Assembly: GCF_016107555.1 (NCBI RefSeq) | Contig: NZ_JABASU010000005.1 | Location: forward strand, 62,001-126,000 | Origin: Psychrobacter celer | Lineage (GTDB): Bacteria; Pseudomonadota; Gammaproteobacteria; Pseudomonadales; Moraxellaceae | Reading direction: 5' to 3' | Length of the DNA: 64,000 bases | Shown: positions 1 to 8,278 of the stretch, in pieces | How the letters are laid out: each line of letters starts with the position of its first letter | Numbering within the stretch: the stretch's first letter is position 1 | Position numbers and translations under genes: made by a program | The notes under the pieces: model-generated | What the model was told of the DNA's origin: nothing | The model's database searches: none | What the model saw: the letters and a program-made list of their open reading frames with translations, nothing else

Positions 1-1359
1 CTGATGTCACGCGTCAGCAGCTACGTCAAAGCGCAAGTACTCACCCATGACCAAGACGCGCAGCACGCCTACAATGCCGACCCGCTGATCTCTAGCAGCA
101 TCTCAACCGACCTGCTGATCGACACGCACGCGACCGGTCAGCGTCTGCTCGATGATGCAGAGGCCATCACCGTACCGACCTTTGTCTTGTGTGCTGGCAA
201 AGATTATGTGGTAGATAAGCAAGCAGAGCGGACATTTTATGAGGCGATCAATAGTTCAAGCAAACGCTGGCAGCTGTATCCTGATAGCTACCATGCCATC
301 TTTCATGAGACCAACAAAGCCGACGTGTTTGCCGACTGTCTAGCGTTTGCCGAGGAGGTATTTAGCACACCGGTACAAACAGTGGATTTAAGAGCGGCGC
401 ATTTGCATAGCGCTAGCAAAGACAAGGTCGATCGACTGGCCATCAAGCCATTTAATCCAAGCTTTGCGCTAACTCGGTTGGCGATGCAAAAATTTGGTCA
501 TGTCAGCGATGCGATCGCCACAGGGCTTGAGCATGGCTTTGACTCAGGGCATTCGCTCGATCATGTCTATCAAAACCAGCCTAGTGGCCAAAACAAGTTT
601 GGTCAAGCGGTCGATAAATTCTATCTTAACAACATCGGCTGGCAAGGCATTCGTATCCGCCGCGAGCATATATTAGAGCTGGCGCGTACCGCACTGACAG
701 CTATCGAAGACAACAACCCCCAAGGTAAAAAACCAAGTAGCTCTAAGCGCTATCAACCAAAGCTGCTAGATATCGCCAGTGGCCATGGTTATTATGCATT
801 TGATCTGTTGACGGAATTTACGGGACTACAAGCTGAGCTGCGAGATTATGAGGTACATAATATTCAAGCGCTACAAGCAAAAGCTGAACGCTTAGGTATC
901 ACTGATCGAGTGGTGGTCAGGCAGCAGGACGCTTTTGACCCTGCCAGTTATACGCAGGCCGTGCAGGAGGATAGTGTCACCGCATCATCACTACACATGT
1001 CATCATCAAACAACGCAAAATCTGATGCAGGGTTTGATATCGCTATCGTCTCTGGATTGTTTGAGCTGTTTTCTGACAACCGCTTACTCGAGACTGCATT
1101 AGCAGGTATTTATGATAACTTAAACACAAATGGCTACCTGATTTATACCAATCAACCATGGCACCCTGAGCAAGAGTTTATCAGTAAAACCTTAAACAAC
1201 CATCGCGGCCGTGACTGGGTGATGCGTTGCCGCTCACAAGCGGAGATGGACCAGCTGATCAGGCAGGCAGGCTTTCAAAAAGTCAGCATGCGTATCGATC
1301 GTTTTGGTATCTTTACAGTGTCGCTGGCGGTAAAGGTCGCCCCGCTCGATGACAAATAA
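1..1359 (+). CDS. Bifunctional alpha/beta hydrolase / class I SAM-dependent methyltransferase, C-terminal part
   Basis: The reading frame is open from the first base, so the true start lies upstream and only the last ~450 residues are visible. The first ~120 residues look like the end of a serine hydrolase of the monoacylglycerol-lipase type: a conserved Asp in GKDYVVD and a His in DSYHAIFHE fit the last two members of a catalytic triad, while the nucleophile would lie outside the window. The second half is a Rossmann-type methyltransferase with motif I LLDIASGHGYY and a later acidic strand motif FDIAIVSGLFEL. Fusions of this kind occur in gammaproteobacteria; the substrate is unknown to me, and a lipid is inferred from the neighbours. 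The stop overlaps the start of the patatin-like gene by 11 bases, which implies translational coupling. Confidence 0.8.
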   Translation: MMSRVSSYVKAQVLTHDQDAQHAYNADPLISSSISTDLLIDTHATGQRLLDDAEAITVPTFVLCAGKDYVVDKQAERTFYEAINSSSKRWQLYPDSYHAIFHETNKADVFADCLAFAEEVFSTPVQTVDLRAAHLHSASKDKVDRLAIKPFNPSFALTRLAMQKFGHVSDAIATGLEHGFDSGHSLDHVYQNQPSGQNKFGQAVDKFYLNNIGWQGIRIRREHILELARTALTAIEDNNPQGKKPSSSKRYQPKLLDIASGHGYYAFDLLTEFTGLQAELRDYEVHNIQALQAKAERLGITDRVVVRQQDAFDPASYTQAVQEDSVTASSLHMSSSNNAKSDAGFDIAIVSGLFELFSDNRLLETALAGIYDNLNTNGYLIYTNQPWHPEQEFISKTLNNHRGRDWVMRCRSQAEMDQLIRQAGFQKVSMRIDRFGIFTVSLAVKVAPLDDK

Positions 1360-2593
1360 GCACACAACATATGAGCGTGTGCAGCTGTTTTCGGGAGGCG
1401 GCTCGCGCTTTGCCTATTATCTGGGCAGTTATGCCGCGCTGGTCGCCCATGATTTGAGGCCAGATATGATCATAGGTACTTGCGGCGGTAGCCTCTCGGC
1501 GTATTTGGTACATCTTGCGCCTGAGCCAAAAGACTTGCAAGCACTGCTGTATAGCCATGAGCTGTATACCGCTATTTGTGCAATCAGGCATGTCAGGCCA
1601 GATGAAGCAAATAGACGATTAAAAATGCGCTATATAACGCAGGCCATACAGCGTTGGCGCTTAGCAAGCAAGCAAAGCACCAAACCGCAACGCTCATCGC
1701 CAGCCAGCTATGAGCAGCTACTCGCAGAGCTGCAGCAATTGGCCATGTTTCGTATCGATGATGAGCGGTATTGGCTCGATGCGCTATCTGGTGTTGTCAA
1801 TGAGCGTAATGAGCGTAGAGACAAGAGTGCCTGTGGTCATAAGCGTATTCAAAGCACCAAGCAAGCCATACCTGAGGTTGCCATCATCGCCAGCCGTCTG
1901 CAAAAAGCCTCTGGGGTTGACAGCGCGTGGCCACCTGCCTCATATACGGGGGCGGGTCCAGCAGCAGTATTGCAAGAGTTGTTATTTGCCTCGCCGCGTG
2001 TGGCGACTATGATGTCGCTTGCCGCCGCCATGCAAGGCGAAGCTGATGATAAGATACGATCACCTGCGCATACGTTTGCTGATGGGCGCATACCGCCGCA
2101 TGTACAGATAGTGAGCCAGTGGAGGTTTGCAGACGCGATACGTGCGTCTATGGCCGATATGTACTATCTGCCACCTACCCATATTTCAGCGCTCGGTTGG
2201 TGTTTAGGCGGTGTCATCAACCTCACGCCCGTTGAGCTGGCCTGTAAGCTGGGGCAAACGGTATTTGCCGAGAGCAAAGCGGGGTATGATACCTGGCTTG
2301 CTGCCCCAGCGATTAAGCGTGTCTTTGGTTTTGATCCCAATGCTCGTTTGGCACAGGTGCATGGCTATCATAGAGAGGCAAGCCATCGCCATACCGAGCC
2401 GCTGCATTGGTTGCCGTTTGCTGACAATGCCGAGCAGCTCGGAGGCCAAAGCGTGCAAAAGCGCTTTAGTATAAAGCAAATGACCGTAGCGTTGATTCAT
2501 CGTGATTATGATGGTTTTGTGCAGCAAATGCAGGCGCAGTGGCAATATGGCTATCAGCGAACGAGCAGCTATATTCGGCAGCATACGCTATAG
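1349..2593 (+). CDS. Patatin-like phospholipase family protein with Cys at the nucleophile position
   Basis: A 414-residue protein. Residues 12-24 carry a glycine-rich oxyanion-type motif (LFSGGGSRFAYYL), residues 43-47 read GTCGG where patatins have GxSxG, and residues 245-246 (ADGR) fit the Asp-Gly of the catalytic dyad. The nucleophile at residue 45 is therefore Cys (codon TGC), not Ser. Classical patatins are lipid acyl hydrolases; whether this one hydrolyses, transfers acyl groups or is inactive cannot be told from sequence. A region around residues 105-190 is rich in charged and polar residues and is not conserved in any family I recognise. It overlaps the upstream hydrolase/methyltransferase gene and is followed by an SDR gene, so it probably belongs to a lipid-modifying operon. 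Membership of the patatin fold is fairly sure; activity is not. Confidence 0.75.
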   Translation: MTNKHTTYERVQLFSGGGSRFAYYLGSYAALVAHDLRPDMIIGTCGGSLSAYLVHLAPEPKDLQALLYSHELYTAICAIRHVRPDEANRRLKMRYITQAIQRWRLASKQSTKPQRSSPASYEQLLAELQQLAMFRIDDERYWLDALSGVVNERNERRDKSACGHKRIQSTKQAIPEVAIIASRLQKASGVDSAWPPASYTGAGPAAVLQELLFASPRVATMMSLAAAMQGEADDKIRSPAHTFADGRIPPHVQIVSQWRFADAIRASMADMYYLPPTHISALGWCLGGVINLTPVELACKLGQTVFAESKAGYDTWLAAPAIKRVFGFDPNARLAQVHGYHREASHRHTEPLHWLPFADNAEQLGGQSVQKRFSIKQMTVALIHRDYDGFVQQMQAQWQYGYQRTSSYIRQHTL

Positions 2594-2698
2594 TTGACCT
2601 ACTTTAGCGCTACCGTTTTACAGGTGTACTGTGTTTATACCTTTGCTTATGCCTATACCGCCAGCGGCTACGCCACATTTATCCCAGTAGCGCGCTTA
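2589..2698. repeat. Degenerate copy of the palindromic interspersed repeat
   Basis: This stretch begins TATAGTTGAC, has TAGCGCTAC near its left side and ends in ATTTATCCCAGTAGCGCG, which closely matches the right side of the core in the 34922 and 38685 copies. The middle is diverged. It fills most of the gap between the patatin-like gene and the SDR gene. Assignment to the family rests on the two ends only. Confidence 0.45.
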
Positions 2699-2764
2699 GA
2701 CTTATAACGATGGTGTTTTGAACTGACGATATACGAATACCGCGATTTATGCCGAACCGATGAT

Positions 2765-3592
2765 ATGACAGATCTTAAACCAAACGCCTTAAAGCCTACC
2801 ACAGCTGATGCACCGCACGTCATCATCGTCGGTGGCACCAGTGGTTTGGGGTTGGCATTGGCACGTCATCACCAGCAACTGGGCTGGCATGTGAGTGTGG
2901 TGGGTCACGATCGCCAAAAAATAGCGCAGATCAATCGTCAGTATCCGCACATCATCACCTATCGCTGTGATCTGACTGACCGCGCCCAAACGCATGAGTT
3001 TTTGCAGCGCTTATCTGCCATCACGTTTTATCGGCTGGTTTATAGTGCGGGCAGTTATACCAACGAGCGGGTGCGGACGCTCAATGCGGCAGACAGCACG
3101 CGCATGCTAGCGATTAACTTACAAGCATTTGAGCAGGTGTTTTGGTGGGCAAGTGAGCGACTAAAACAGCAGCCGACATCGTTTGACATGAGGCAATATG
3201 GCAAGCCAAGTCTCATCTGTATTGCCTCCATCGCTGGGGCGTTGGACTATCCCTATGCCAGCCTCTATGCCAAAAGCAAACGCGCGATGATAGCCACGGC
3301 CAGCGCCTATCGCTTGGCACTGCGCCCGTATGATATTCAAGTAAACGGCATCGCCTCAGGCTATATCGATACCCAAGCGCTGCGTGATCTAAATGACGGT
3401 GACGCCAGTCATAAGCCATTTATCATCAGTACACAGACCGCCGTCCAGCATGTCATGCAAGCTATCGCTGATGATACCGAGCTTGCCATATTTCCACGAG
3501 CGATGCGTTATATTATTTATGCCTTAAACAGTGTGCCCAAGCCGTTATTAGACTGGGTATTACGCAGCCAGCTTGATAAAAACAATGAGTAA
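2765..3592 (+). CDS. Short-chain dehydrogenase/reductase (SDR), NAD(P)-dependent
   Basis: A 275-residue classical SDR. The cofactor-binding glycine motif is GGTSGLG near residues 22-28 of the Rossmann fold. The usual NNAG strand is replaced by YSAG, a catalytic Ser lies in the SIAGAL segment, and the active-site Tyr and Lys are in YAKSK. The fold therefore has a full Ser-Tyr-Lys set. The C-terminus ends in a hydrophobic Trp-rich segment that could contact membrane. It follows the patatin-like gene after 171 bases that contain a degenerate repeat, so co-transcription with it is plausible but not certain. The substrate is unknown; an acyl or lipid keto group is a guess from the neighbouring hydrolase, patatin and CdsA-like genes. 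Confidence 0.85.
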   Translation: MTDLKPNALKPTTADAPHVIIVGGTSGLGLALARHHQQLGWHVSVVGHDRQKIAQINRQYPHIITYRCDLTDRAQTHEFLQRLSAITFYRLVYSAGSYTNERVRTLNAADSTRMLAINLQAFEQVFWWASERLKQQPTSFDMRQYGKPSLICIASIAGALDYPYASLYAKSKRAMIATASAYRLALRPYDIQVNGIASGYIDTQALRDLNDGDASHKPFIISTQTAVQHVMQAIADDTELAIFPRAMRYIIYALNSVPKPLLDWVLRSQLDKNNE

Positions 3593-3633
3593 TGAAAAAT
3601 GAGTAAAAAAACTGTCTTTGCAACAGGCTTTAT

Positions 3634-4551
3634 TTAACCCAGTAGCCAATAAAGGACGGTAAAAATAGGCACGCCAATCAGCAAGCTATCGATACGGTCC
3701 AATACGCCGCCGTGCCCTGCTAGCATGGTACCTGTGTCTTTGATACCGTGCTGACGTTTAAACGCAGACTCTAGCAGATCGCCTGCGATACCGCTCACTG
3801 CCAATCCATACGCGGCTAGCAAGCAAAGCCACCATTCAAACCCCGTCAGCCAGACCCCCAGTAGCGATGCCAGTAGCGCGGCACACATACTGCCAAAGAC
3901 AGCGCCTTCAATGCTTTTGTTGGGGCTGATGCGCGGCGCTAGGCCACGTGAAAACAGACGATGACCAAGTAGGCGACCGCATAGATACTGGGCGATATCG
4001 TTAAATTGACTGGCAAATAAGACAAACAATAAGACACCATACTGCTCGCGTTGCCACGTCAGCTGCTGGAGGGCAATCAAGCTGACAATCAAGGCGACAA
4101 ATGCCATGCTCAATAACCCATCTAAACCCGTTGGGCGCGTGTAGTGTGAAGTGGTCGGGCTAGCGGTGTGGTCGGCAGAAGAGGTGGGAGTGACGCTTGG
4201 CTGCAGGCCGCGGCTTTGTAGCTTATGGATCAGTCGTGCTCTACTAGGTAGGCACCATATCCGTTTGATTTCGTAGCCACCGCGCAGACCGATCAGCACA
4301 AAAAAACCAATAAGCAGCCATTGATAGGGGTATCTGGACGTCAAGAGCTCGGCATGGCGATCTGCTATCTTTGCGATTGCATAGCAGCCAAAGAGCGCCG
4401 CCAGCATAAACCACCATGAGCGTGCGATCAGATAAATCTTCGGTAGGCGTCTGCGCAGGCGTGGTATGGCCAGCCCTCCCCATACCGCGCTAACCACCCC
4501 CATTAGCGCGATCACAAAGACGATATCAGAAGCCATACCTTTAAGATCCAA
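3634..4551 (-). CDS. cdsA: Phosphatidate cytidylyltransferase (CdsA-like)
   Basis: A 305-residue integral membrane protein with about seven hydrophobic segments. Residues ~265-291 carry the complete CDP-diglyceride synthase signature: S-A-F-K-R, K-D-x-G, H-G-G and D-R-I-D are all present in the expected spacing. The enzyme makes CDP-diacylglycerol from phosphatidate and CTP in the inner membrane. A polar stretch around residues 115-140 is rich in Ser/Thr/Pro and looks like a loop. It converges with the SDR gene and follows nadB on the same strand after 117 bases. In most gammaproteobacteria the housekeeping cdsA sits between uppS and dxr; this genomic setting suggests a second, cluster-associated paralog, which I cannot verify from the window. 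Confidence 0.85.
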   Translation of the reverse strand: MDLKGMASDIVFVIALMGVVSAVWGGLAIPRLRRRLPKIYLIARSWWFMLAALFGCYAIAKIADRHAELLTSRYPYQWLLIGFFVLIGLRGGYEIKRIWCLPSRARLIHKLQSRGLQPSVTPTSSADHTASPTTSHYTRPTGLDGLLSMAFVALIVSLIALQQLTWQREQYGVLLFVLFASQFNDIAQYLCGRLLGHRLFSRGLAPRISPNKSIEGAVFGSMCAALLASLLGVWLTGFEWWLCLLAAYGLAVSGIAGDLLESAFKRQHGIKDTGTMLAGHGGVLDRIDSLLIGVPIFTVLYWLLG

Positions 4552-4635
4552 ATGCTACCATTTTATGTCGCGGATTATGTCGCAACGCTTACAGCCGAAT
4601 TGTTATGATAGCGTAAATGCTTCTTTAATCCTAAC

Positions 4636-4653
4636 TATAGTTGATAAACTATA
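4636..4653. repeat. Perfect palindrome made of the MITE terminal sequence
   Basis: TATAGTT and AACTATA form a perfect 7-bp inverted repeat around GATA. The same heptamer and its complement are the two ends of the repeat copy at 38685-38821, and TATAGTTGATA matches the outward reading of that copy's right end. It lies in the nadB-cdsA gap without a T tract, so it is unlikely to be a terminator. It may be a relic or excision footprint of a repeat element. Confidence 0.4.
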
Positions 4654-4668
4654 TGGTATTAGCTGATA

Positions 4669-6621
4669 TTAACCGGACTCCCGCATGGCTAAAGGTGGTA
4701 CAGTTATTTTTTGCACATCCGCTGTTGTTATATGGGCTGTCATGTCTATATCGTCAATAGTAGCAAATGCGGTCAGCGAGGGCGGCTCAATGACACTGGT
4801 CAGAGGTTTGTTCGCTAAGTTTGGATAGTCTTGTCTATAATGACCGCCGCGACTCTCATGACGCTGATAAGCCGACTGCATAATCAAAGCCGCTAACTGC
4901 AACTGCCTAGTTAATTGAACGTAGGGCAGCGTATGGTAAGAGATGACGTGGTCTTGGCTTTTAGTATCTATATCATCAAAGCTTCTACCACCGAGCTGCT
5001 GTTGCCACTGGCAGATTTGCCCCAGCGCTTGCTCAAGCTGCTCGGCGCTACGAGTGATGCCCAGATGCGAGGTCATTAACGCTTTTAATTGGGTGGTTAT
5101 GCCAGCAATGTCATTATTTGTACTGGTGTGGACATTAGCGTTGTGATGGTCATTAGTATGGCGTTGGTACTCAATGGGCGATGGCAAGGTAATACGCTGA
5201 TAGTCTGCCAGCATCGGTGGGGTCCAAATATCATAGATGGATTGCTCTGAGTTAGTATAAATGGACGTGGCGTCTGGTTTTTTAGTTGCGTGTAGATAGC
5301 GCGGGATATCGGCGGCGATGTGGCGCCCGACCACCACGCACTCAAGCAGCGAGTTACTGGCCAAGCGATTAGCGCCGTGCAAGCCTGTATAAGCAACTTC
5401 TCCTGCCGCATAAAGCCCTATCACATCGGTCAAGCCATTAGCAGAAGTGACCACGCCGCCGCAGCTATAATGCGCGGTGGGGGCTACTGGGATCGGGTCG
5501 GTGGTGATGTCGATGCCAAGGTCTAATAGTGTCTGATAAATCTGCGGAAAGTGTGCTCGGAGAAATGCCGCTGGTAAGTGACTGACATCGAGATGAACGT
5601 AGCCAAGTCCATTGATGCTAATTTGCTCGGCGATAGCACGAGCGACGATGTCTCTTGGTGCCAGCTCTGCGCGTGTATCAACCTCTAGCATAAAGCGTTT
5701 ACCTGTCTGCGGGCAGTACAGCCGTCCGCCTTCACCGCGTAGGGCTTCAGAGATTAAAAAACTACTTTCACCAAGCGCCAAACCTGTCGGATGAAATTGG
5801 ATAAACTCCAGATTTGCCAAGCGGCAGCCTGCTTGCCAAGCCATCATCACGCCATCACCGACACAGACATTGGGCGCGCTGGCACGTTTAAACAACTGCC
5901 CTAGACCGCCACTGGCCAGCACCACCGCGCGACTATGCAAGGTTAGCTGTCGTTGATGAACGTGATCAAAAACAAGTGCACCTCGGCAATGATTGTCAGT
6001 ATTTTTTAGCAGATGAAACGCTTCATGATAGGGCAGGATGGTTATATTGGATGCCGCTTGCGCTTTTTTAACTAAGGCTTCCATAATATGTCGGCCAGTG
6101 GCATCATCAGCATGAGCGACGCGCCGGCAGCCATGACCGCCTTCTTTGGTCAAGTGTAAGTCGCTGGTTTGTAAGGCGGCTGTCTCAAGGTCTTCCTCAT
6201 GGGGGTATTGAAAATTGTCTAATGTCGCTATTTTTTCTGCTGGCGCGTGTTGTTTTGGTAGGCGAGTAAAGGGCACGCCTTGCTCGCACAGCCATTGCAC
6301 CGCTTGCTCGCCTGAGCTTAGGATCTCTGTGGTGTTTTTTGCCTCGCACAGCCCTGCGCCTGCGATGAGCGTATCAGCGATATGATCAGCGGTGCAGTCT
6401 TTGGCATCCAAACTTGCCGCGATACCGCCTTGGGCATAATGACTGGAGCAAACGTCCAGCGCCGCTTTACTTAGTATCGTCACGTGGAGTGTTTGCGGTA
6501 AGGCCAGCGCCGTGCTCAATCCAGCAAGACCTGCGCCAATGATCAACACATCTGTGTGTCTGACGCCATGGGTATCATCAGTAGGGGTGCTTGTATTAGC
6601 GGCTGTATGCGCCTTACTCAT
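4669..6621 (-). CDS. nadB: L-aspartate oxidase
   Basis: Oxidises L-aspartate to iminoaspartate, the first step of de novo NAD synthesis, using FAD in the cytoplasm. The start chosen is the ATG at 6621, one base after the nadA stop, giving 650 residues. The FAD dinucleotide-binding motif GAGLAG is at residues 29-34. The family blocks QGGIAA, HPTG, RGEGG and HYSCGG are all present, and the C-terminal helical domain follows. The protein is about 110 residues longer than the usual ~540: there is a ~25-residue N-terminal tail rich in Thr/Ala and an extra His/Asn/Thr-rich stretch in the C-terminal domain. The one-base spacing with nadA means an operon and probably coupled translation. Confidence 0.95.
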   Translation of the reverse strand: MSKAHTAANTSTPTDDTHGVRHTDVLIIGAGLAGLSTALALPQTLHVTILSKAALDVCSSHYAQGGIAASLDAKDCTADHIADTLIAGAGLCEAKNTTEILSSGEQAVQWLCEQGVPFTRLPKQHAPAEKIATLDNFQYPHEEDLETAALQTSDLHLTKEGGHGCRRVAHADDATGRHIMEALVKKAQAASNITILPYHEAFHLLKNTDNHCRGALVFDHVHQRQLTLHSRAVVLASGGLGQLFKRASAPNVCVGDGVMMAWQAGCRLANLEFIQFHPTGLALGESSFLISEALRGEGGRLYCPQTGKRFMLEVDTRAELAPRDIVARAIAEQISINGLGYVHLDVSHLPAAFLRAHFPQIYQTLLDLGIDITTDPIPVAPTAHYSCGGVVTSANGLTDVIGLYAAGEVAYTGLHGANRLASNSLLECVVVGRHIAADIPRYLHATKKPDATSIYTNSEQSIYDIWTPPMLADYQRITLPSPIEYQRHTNDHHNANVHTSTNNDIAGITTQLKALMTSHLGITRSAEQLEQALGQICQWQQQLGGRSFDDIDTKSQDHVISYHTLPYVQLTRQLQLAALIMQSAYQRHESRGGHYRQDYPNLANKPLTSVIEPPSLTAFATIDDIDMTAHITTADVQKITVPPLAMRESG

Positions 6622-6622
6622 A

Positions 6623-7762
6623 TTAGGCGGCTCCCACATTGGCAAAGAGCGCGCGGTCTTTGACAAGGTCACCGCTTGCAGTGACGCGCCGCTTTTGCGC
6701 TTCGGCAAAATCCAGCATACGTTGTAAAGGTTTTTTGGCAGCCGCTGCCAGCTCAGGCGTCAACATGACTTCACCGCTTCGCTGTGTCAGACACTGCTCG
6801 ATGCCTTTTAGGCCATTCATCGCCATCCACGGGCAAAACGCGCAGCTCTTACAGCTGGCGCTTTCGCCAGCGGTCGGTGCGGCCAAAAAACGCTTGTGTG
6901 GTGAGCGTTTTTGCATCTCGTGCAAGATACCCAAATCGGTCGCTACGATAAAGGTCTCGGCATCCATCTCATAGGTTGAGCTGAGCAGCTTACTGGTTGA
7001 GCCGACGACATCAGCCAGCGCGACCACGCTATCAGGCGACTCTGGATGTACCAGCACTTTGGCGTCAGGGTGCTCCTCTTTTAATTGCAGCAGCTCGGTC
7101 GCTTTAAACTCATTGTGCACCAGACAAGAGCCTTGCCAGAGCAGCATGTCTGCGCCAGTCTCACGAGCGATATATTTGCCCAAATGCCGGTCAGGCCCCC
7201 AAATGATAGGCTCGCCTTGCGCGTGTAAATGACGGACGATATCGATACCGACAGAGGAAGTCACCACCCAGTCGGCGCGCGCTTTGACCGCGGCGCTGGT
7301 ATTGGCATAAACCACCACGGTACGCTCAGGATGAGCGTCGCAAAATGCGGCAAACTCATCTGCAGGACAGCCCAAATCAAGCGAGCATTCCGCTGCTAAG
7401 TCAGGCATCAGGACGGTCTTTTCCATACTTAGGATTTTTGCTGACTCGCCCATAAAGCGCACGCCTGCCACCACCAATGTCTGTGCCTCATGGGCTTGTC
7501 CAAAGCGCGCCATCTCAAGCGAGTCACCGACACAGCCGCCAGTCGCCAATGCCAAATCCTGAATAAAAGGATCGACATAATAATGAGCGACGAGCACAGC
7601 GTTATGCGCTTTTAGCAAGTGCTTGATGTTTTCTTCAACTGCCAGCCGCTCAGAGCGTGGCAGCTCGGTAGGTATCTTTGCTCTGGCGTATTCGATGGTC
7701 ATCTGAGTGACGATGCGCTGGTCGGTACTCATGATAGGGGCGTCGTACGGATAAGTTTTCAT
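6623..7762 (-). CDS. nadA: Quinolinate synthase A
   Basis: Condenses iminoaspartate with dihydroxyacetone phosphate to quinolinate; needs a [4Fe-4S] cluster. The start is set at the ATG at 7762 because AAAGGAAAGG lies about 8 bases before it; 379 residues follow. The three cluster ligands typical of long NadA proteins are visible in [19 protein letters not shown] and [13 protein letters not shown], and the substrate-binding segments VAHYYVDP and [12 protein letters not shown] are intact. It is the first gene of the nadA-nadB unit. A perfect palindrome at 7853-7873 fills the spacer of its likely promoter, so repression by the neighbouring NadQ-type regulator is expected. Confidence 0.97.
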   Translation of the reverse strand: MKTYPYDAPIMSTDQRIVTQMTIEYARAKIPTELPRSERLAVEENIKHLLKAHNAVLVAHYYVDPFIQDLALATGGCVGDSLEMARFGQAHEAQTLVVAGVRFMGESAKILSMEKTVLMPDLAAECSLDLGCPADEFAAFCDAHPERTVVVYANTSAAVKARADWVVTSSVGIDIVRHLHAQGEPIIWGPDRHLGKYIARETGADMLLWQGSCLVHNEFKATELLQLKEEHPDAKVLVHPESPDSVVALADVVGSTSKLLSSTYEMDAETFIVATDLGILHEMQKRSPHKRFLAAPTAGESASCKSCAFCPWMAMNGLKGIEQCLTQRSGEVMLTPELAAAAKKPLQRMLDFAEAQKRRVTASGDLVKDRALFANVGAA

Positions 7763-7851
7763 AGCTGCAACCTTTCCTTTGGTGCGATAGTGATACATCA
7801 TATGTCGTAATATTGGAATGACTCGCTAAAGCAAAATCATAAATTGTCTTA

Positions 7852-7879
7852 ATTATGCTCATTTTGAGCATAAAAACAA
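7852..7879 (-). promoter_or_regulatory. Candidate nadA promoter overlapping an operator
   Basis: On the minus strand TTGTTT (7879-7874) and CATAAT (7857-7852) are separated by 16 bases. The spacer coincides with most of the palindromic operator, a layout typical of direct repression. Transcription would begin about 80 bases before the nadA start codon. Confidence 0.5.
7853..7873. promoter_or_regulatory. Probable NadQ operator upstream of nadA
   Basis: A perfect inverted repeat, TTATGCTCA-TTT-TGAGCATAA. The same sequence with two mismatches in the right half recurs at 9375-9395 before nadC. Sharing between the two NAD operons, with a Nudix-type NAD regulator gene between them, makes this the likely binding site of that regulator. 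Confidence 0.7.
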
Positions 7880-7904
7880 GGGTTTTTTATGATTTTTCTA
7901 ACTA

Positions 7905-8073
7905 TATAGTCAATCCTAAATAAAACTGACATGCTAGATATTATGTTCACGTGCTACTGGGTGCCACGTGCTACTGATATTTATTTTGCGCAGCCTCTGT
8001 CGGCGTAGGCACAGCACGCAAGAAAAATGAATACCCGTAGCGCTGTACCTGTTTTAATGTAAATTAACCATAT
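7905..8073 (-). repeat. Palindromic interspersed repeat, diverged copy
   Basis: The core at 7968-8043 reads GTGCTACTG at one end and CCCGTAGCGC at the other. Between them TTTTGCGCAGCCTCTG and CAGCACGCAAG match the reverse complement of the 34922 and 38685 copies. The outer left end TATAGTC at 7905 also fits the family. It lies in the nadA-nadQ intergenic region, about 26 bases upstream of the candidate nadA promoter. Confidence 0.7.
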
Positions 8074-8278
8074 TAAGGCGTGCGGCTTGGCTGATGTTAC
8101 AGCGACAGACTGTGATCGTCTTAGATTCGAGCTATACTAGGAAGTGTTACTGTTTGTAGGTAAACGGTGCTAACGACTGCTGTAGCACGGCTGTTTTGAT
8201 TGTATACTGAGTTTGTTTTTGTACTCAGCTTGTTTGTGTACTACGTTTGATTTTCTACCGAGGATGATAAATACACTT

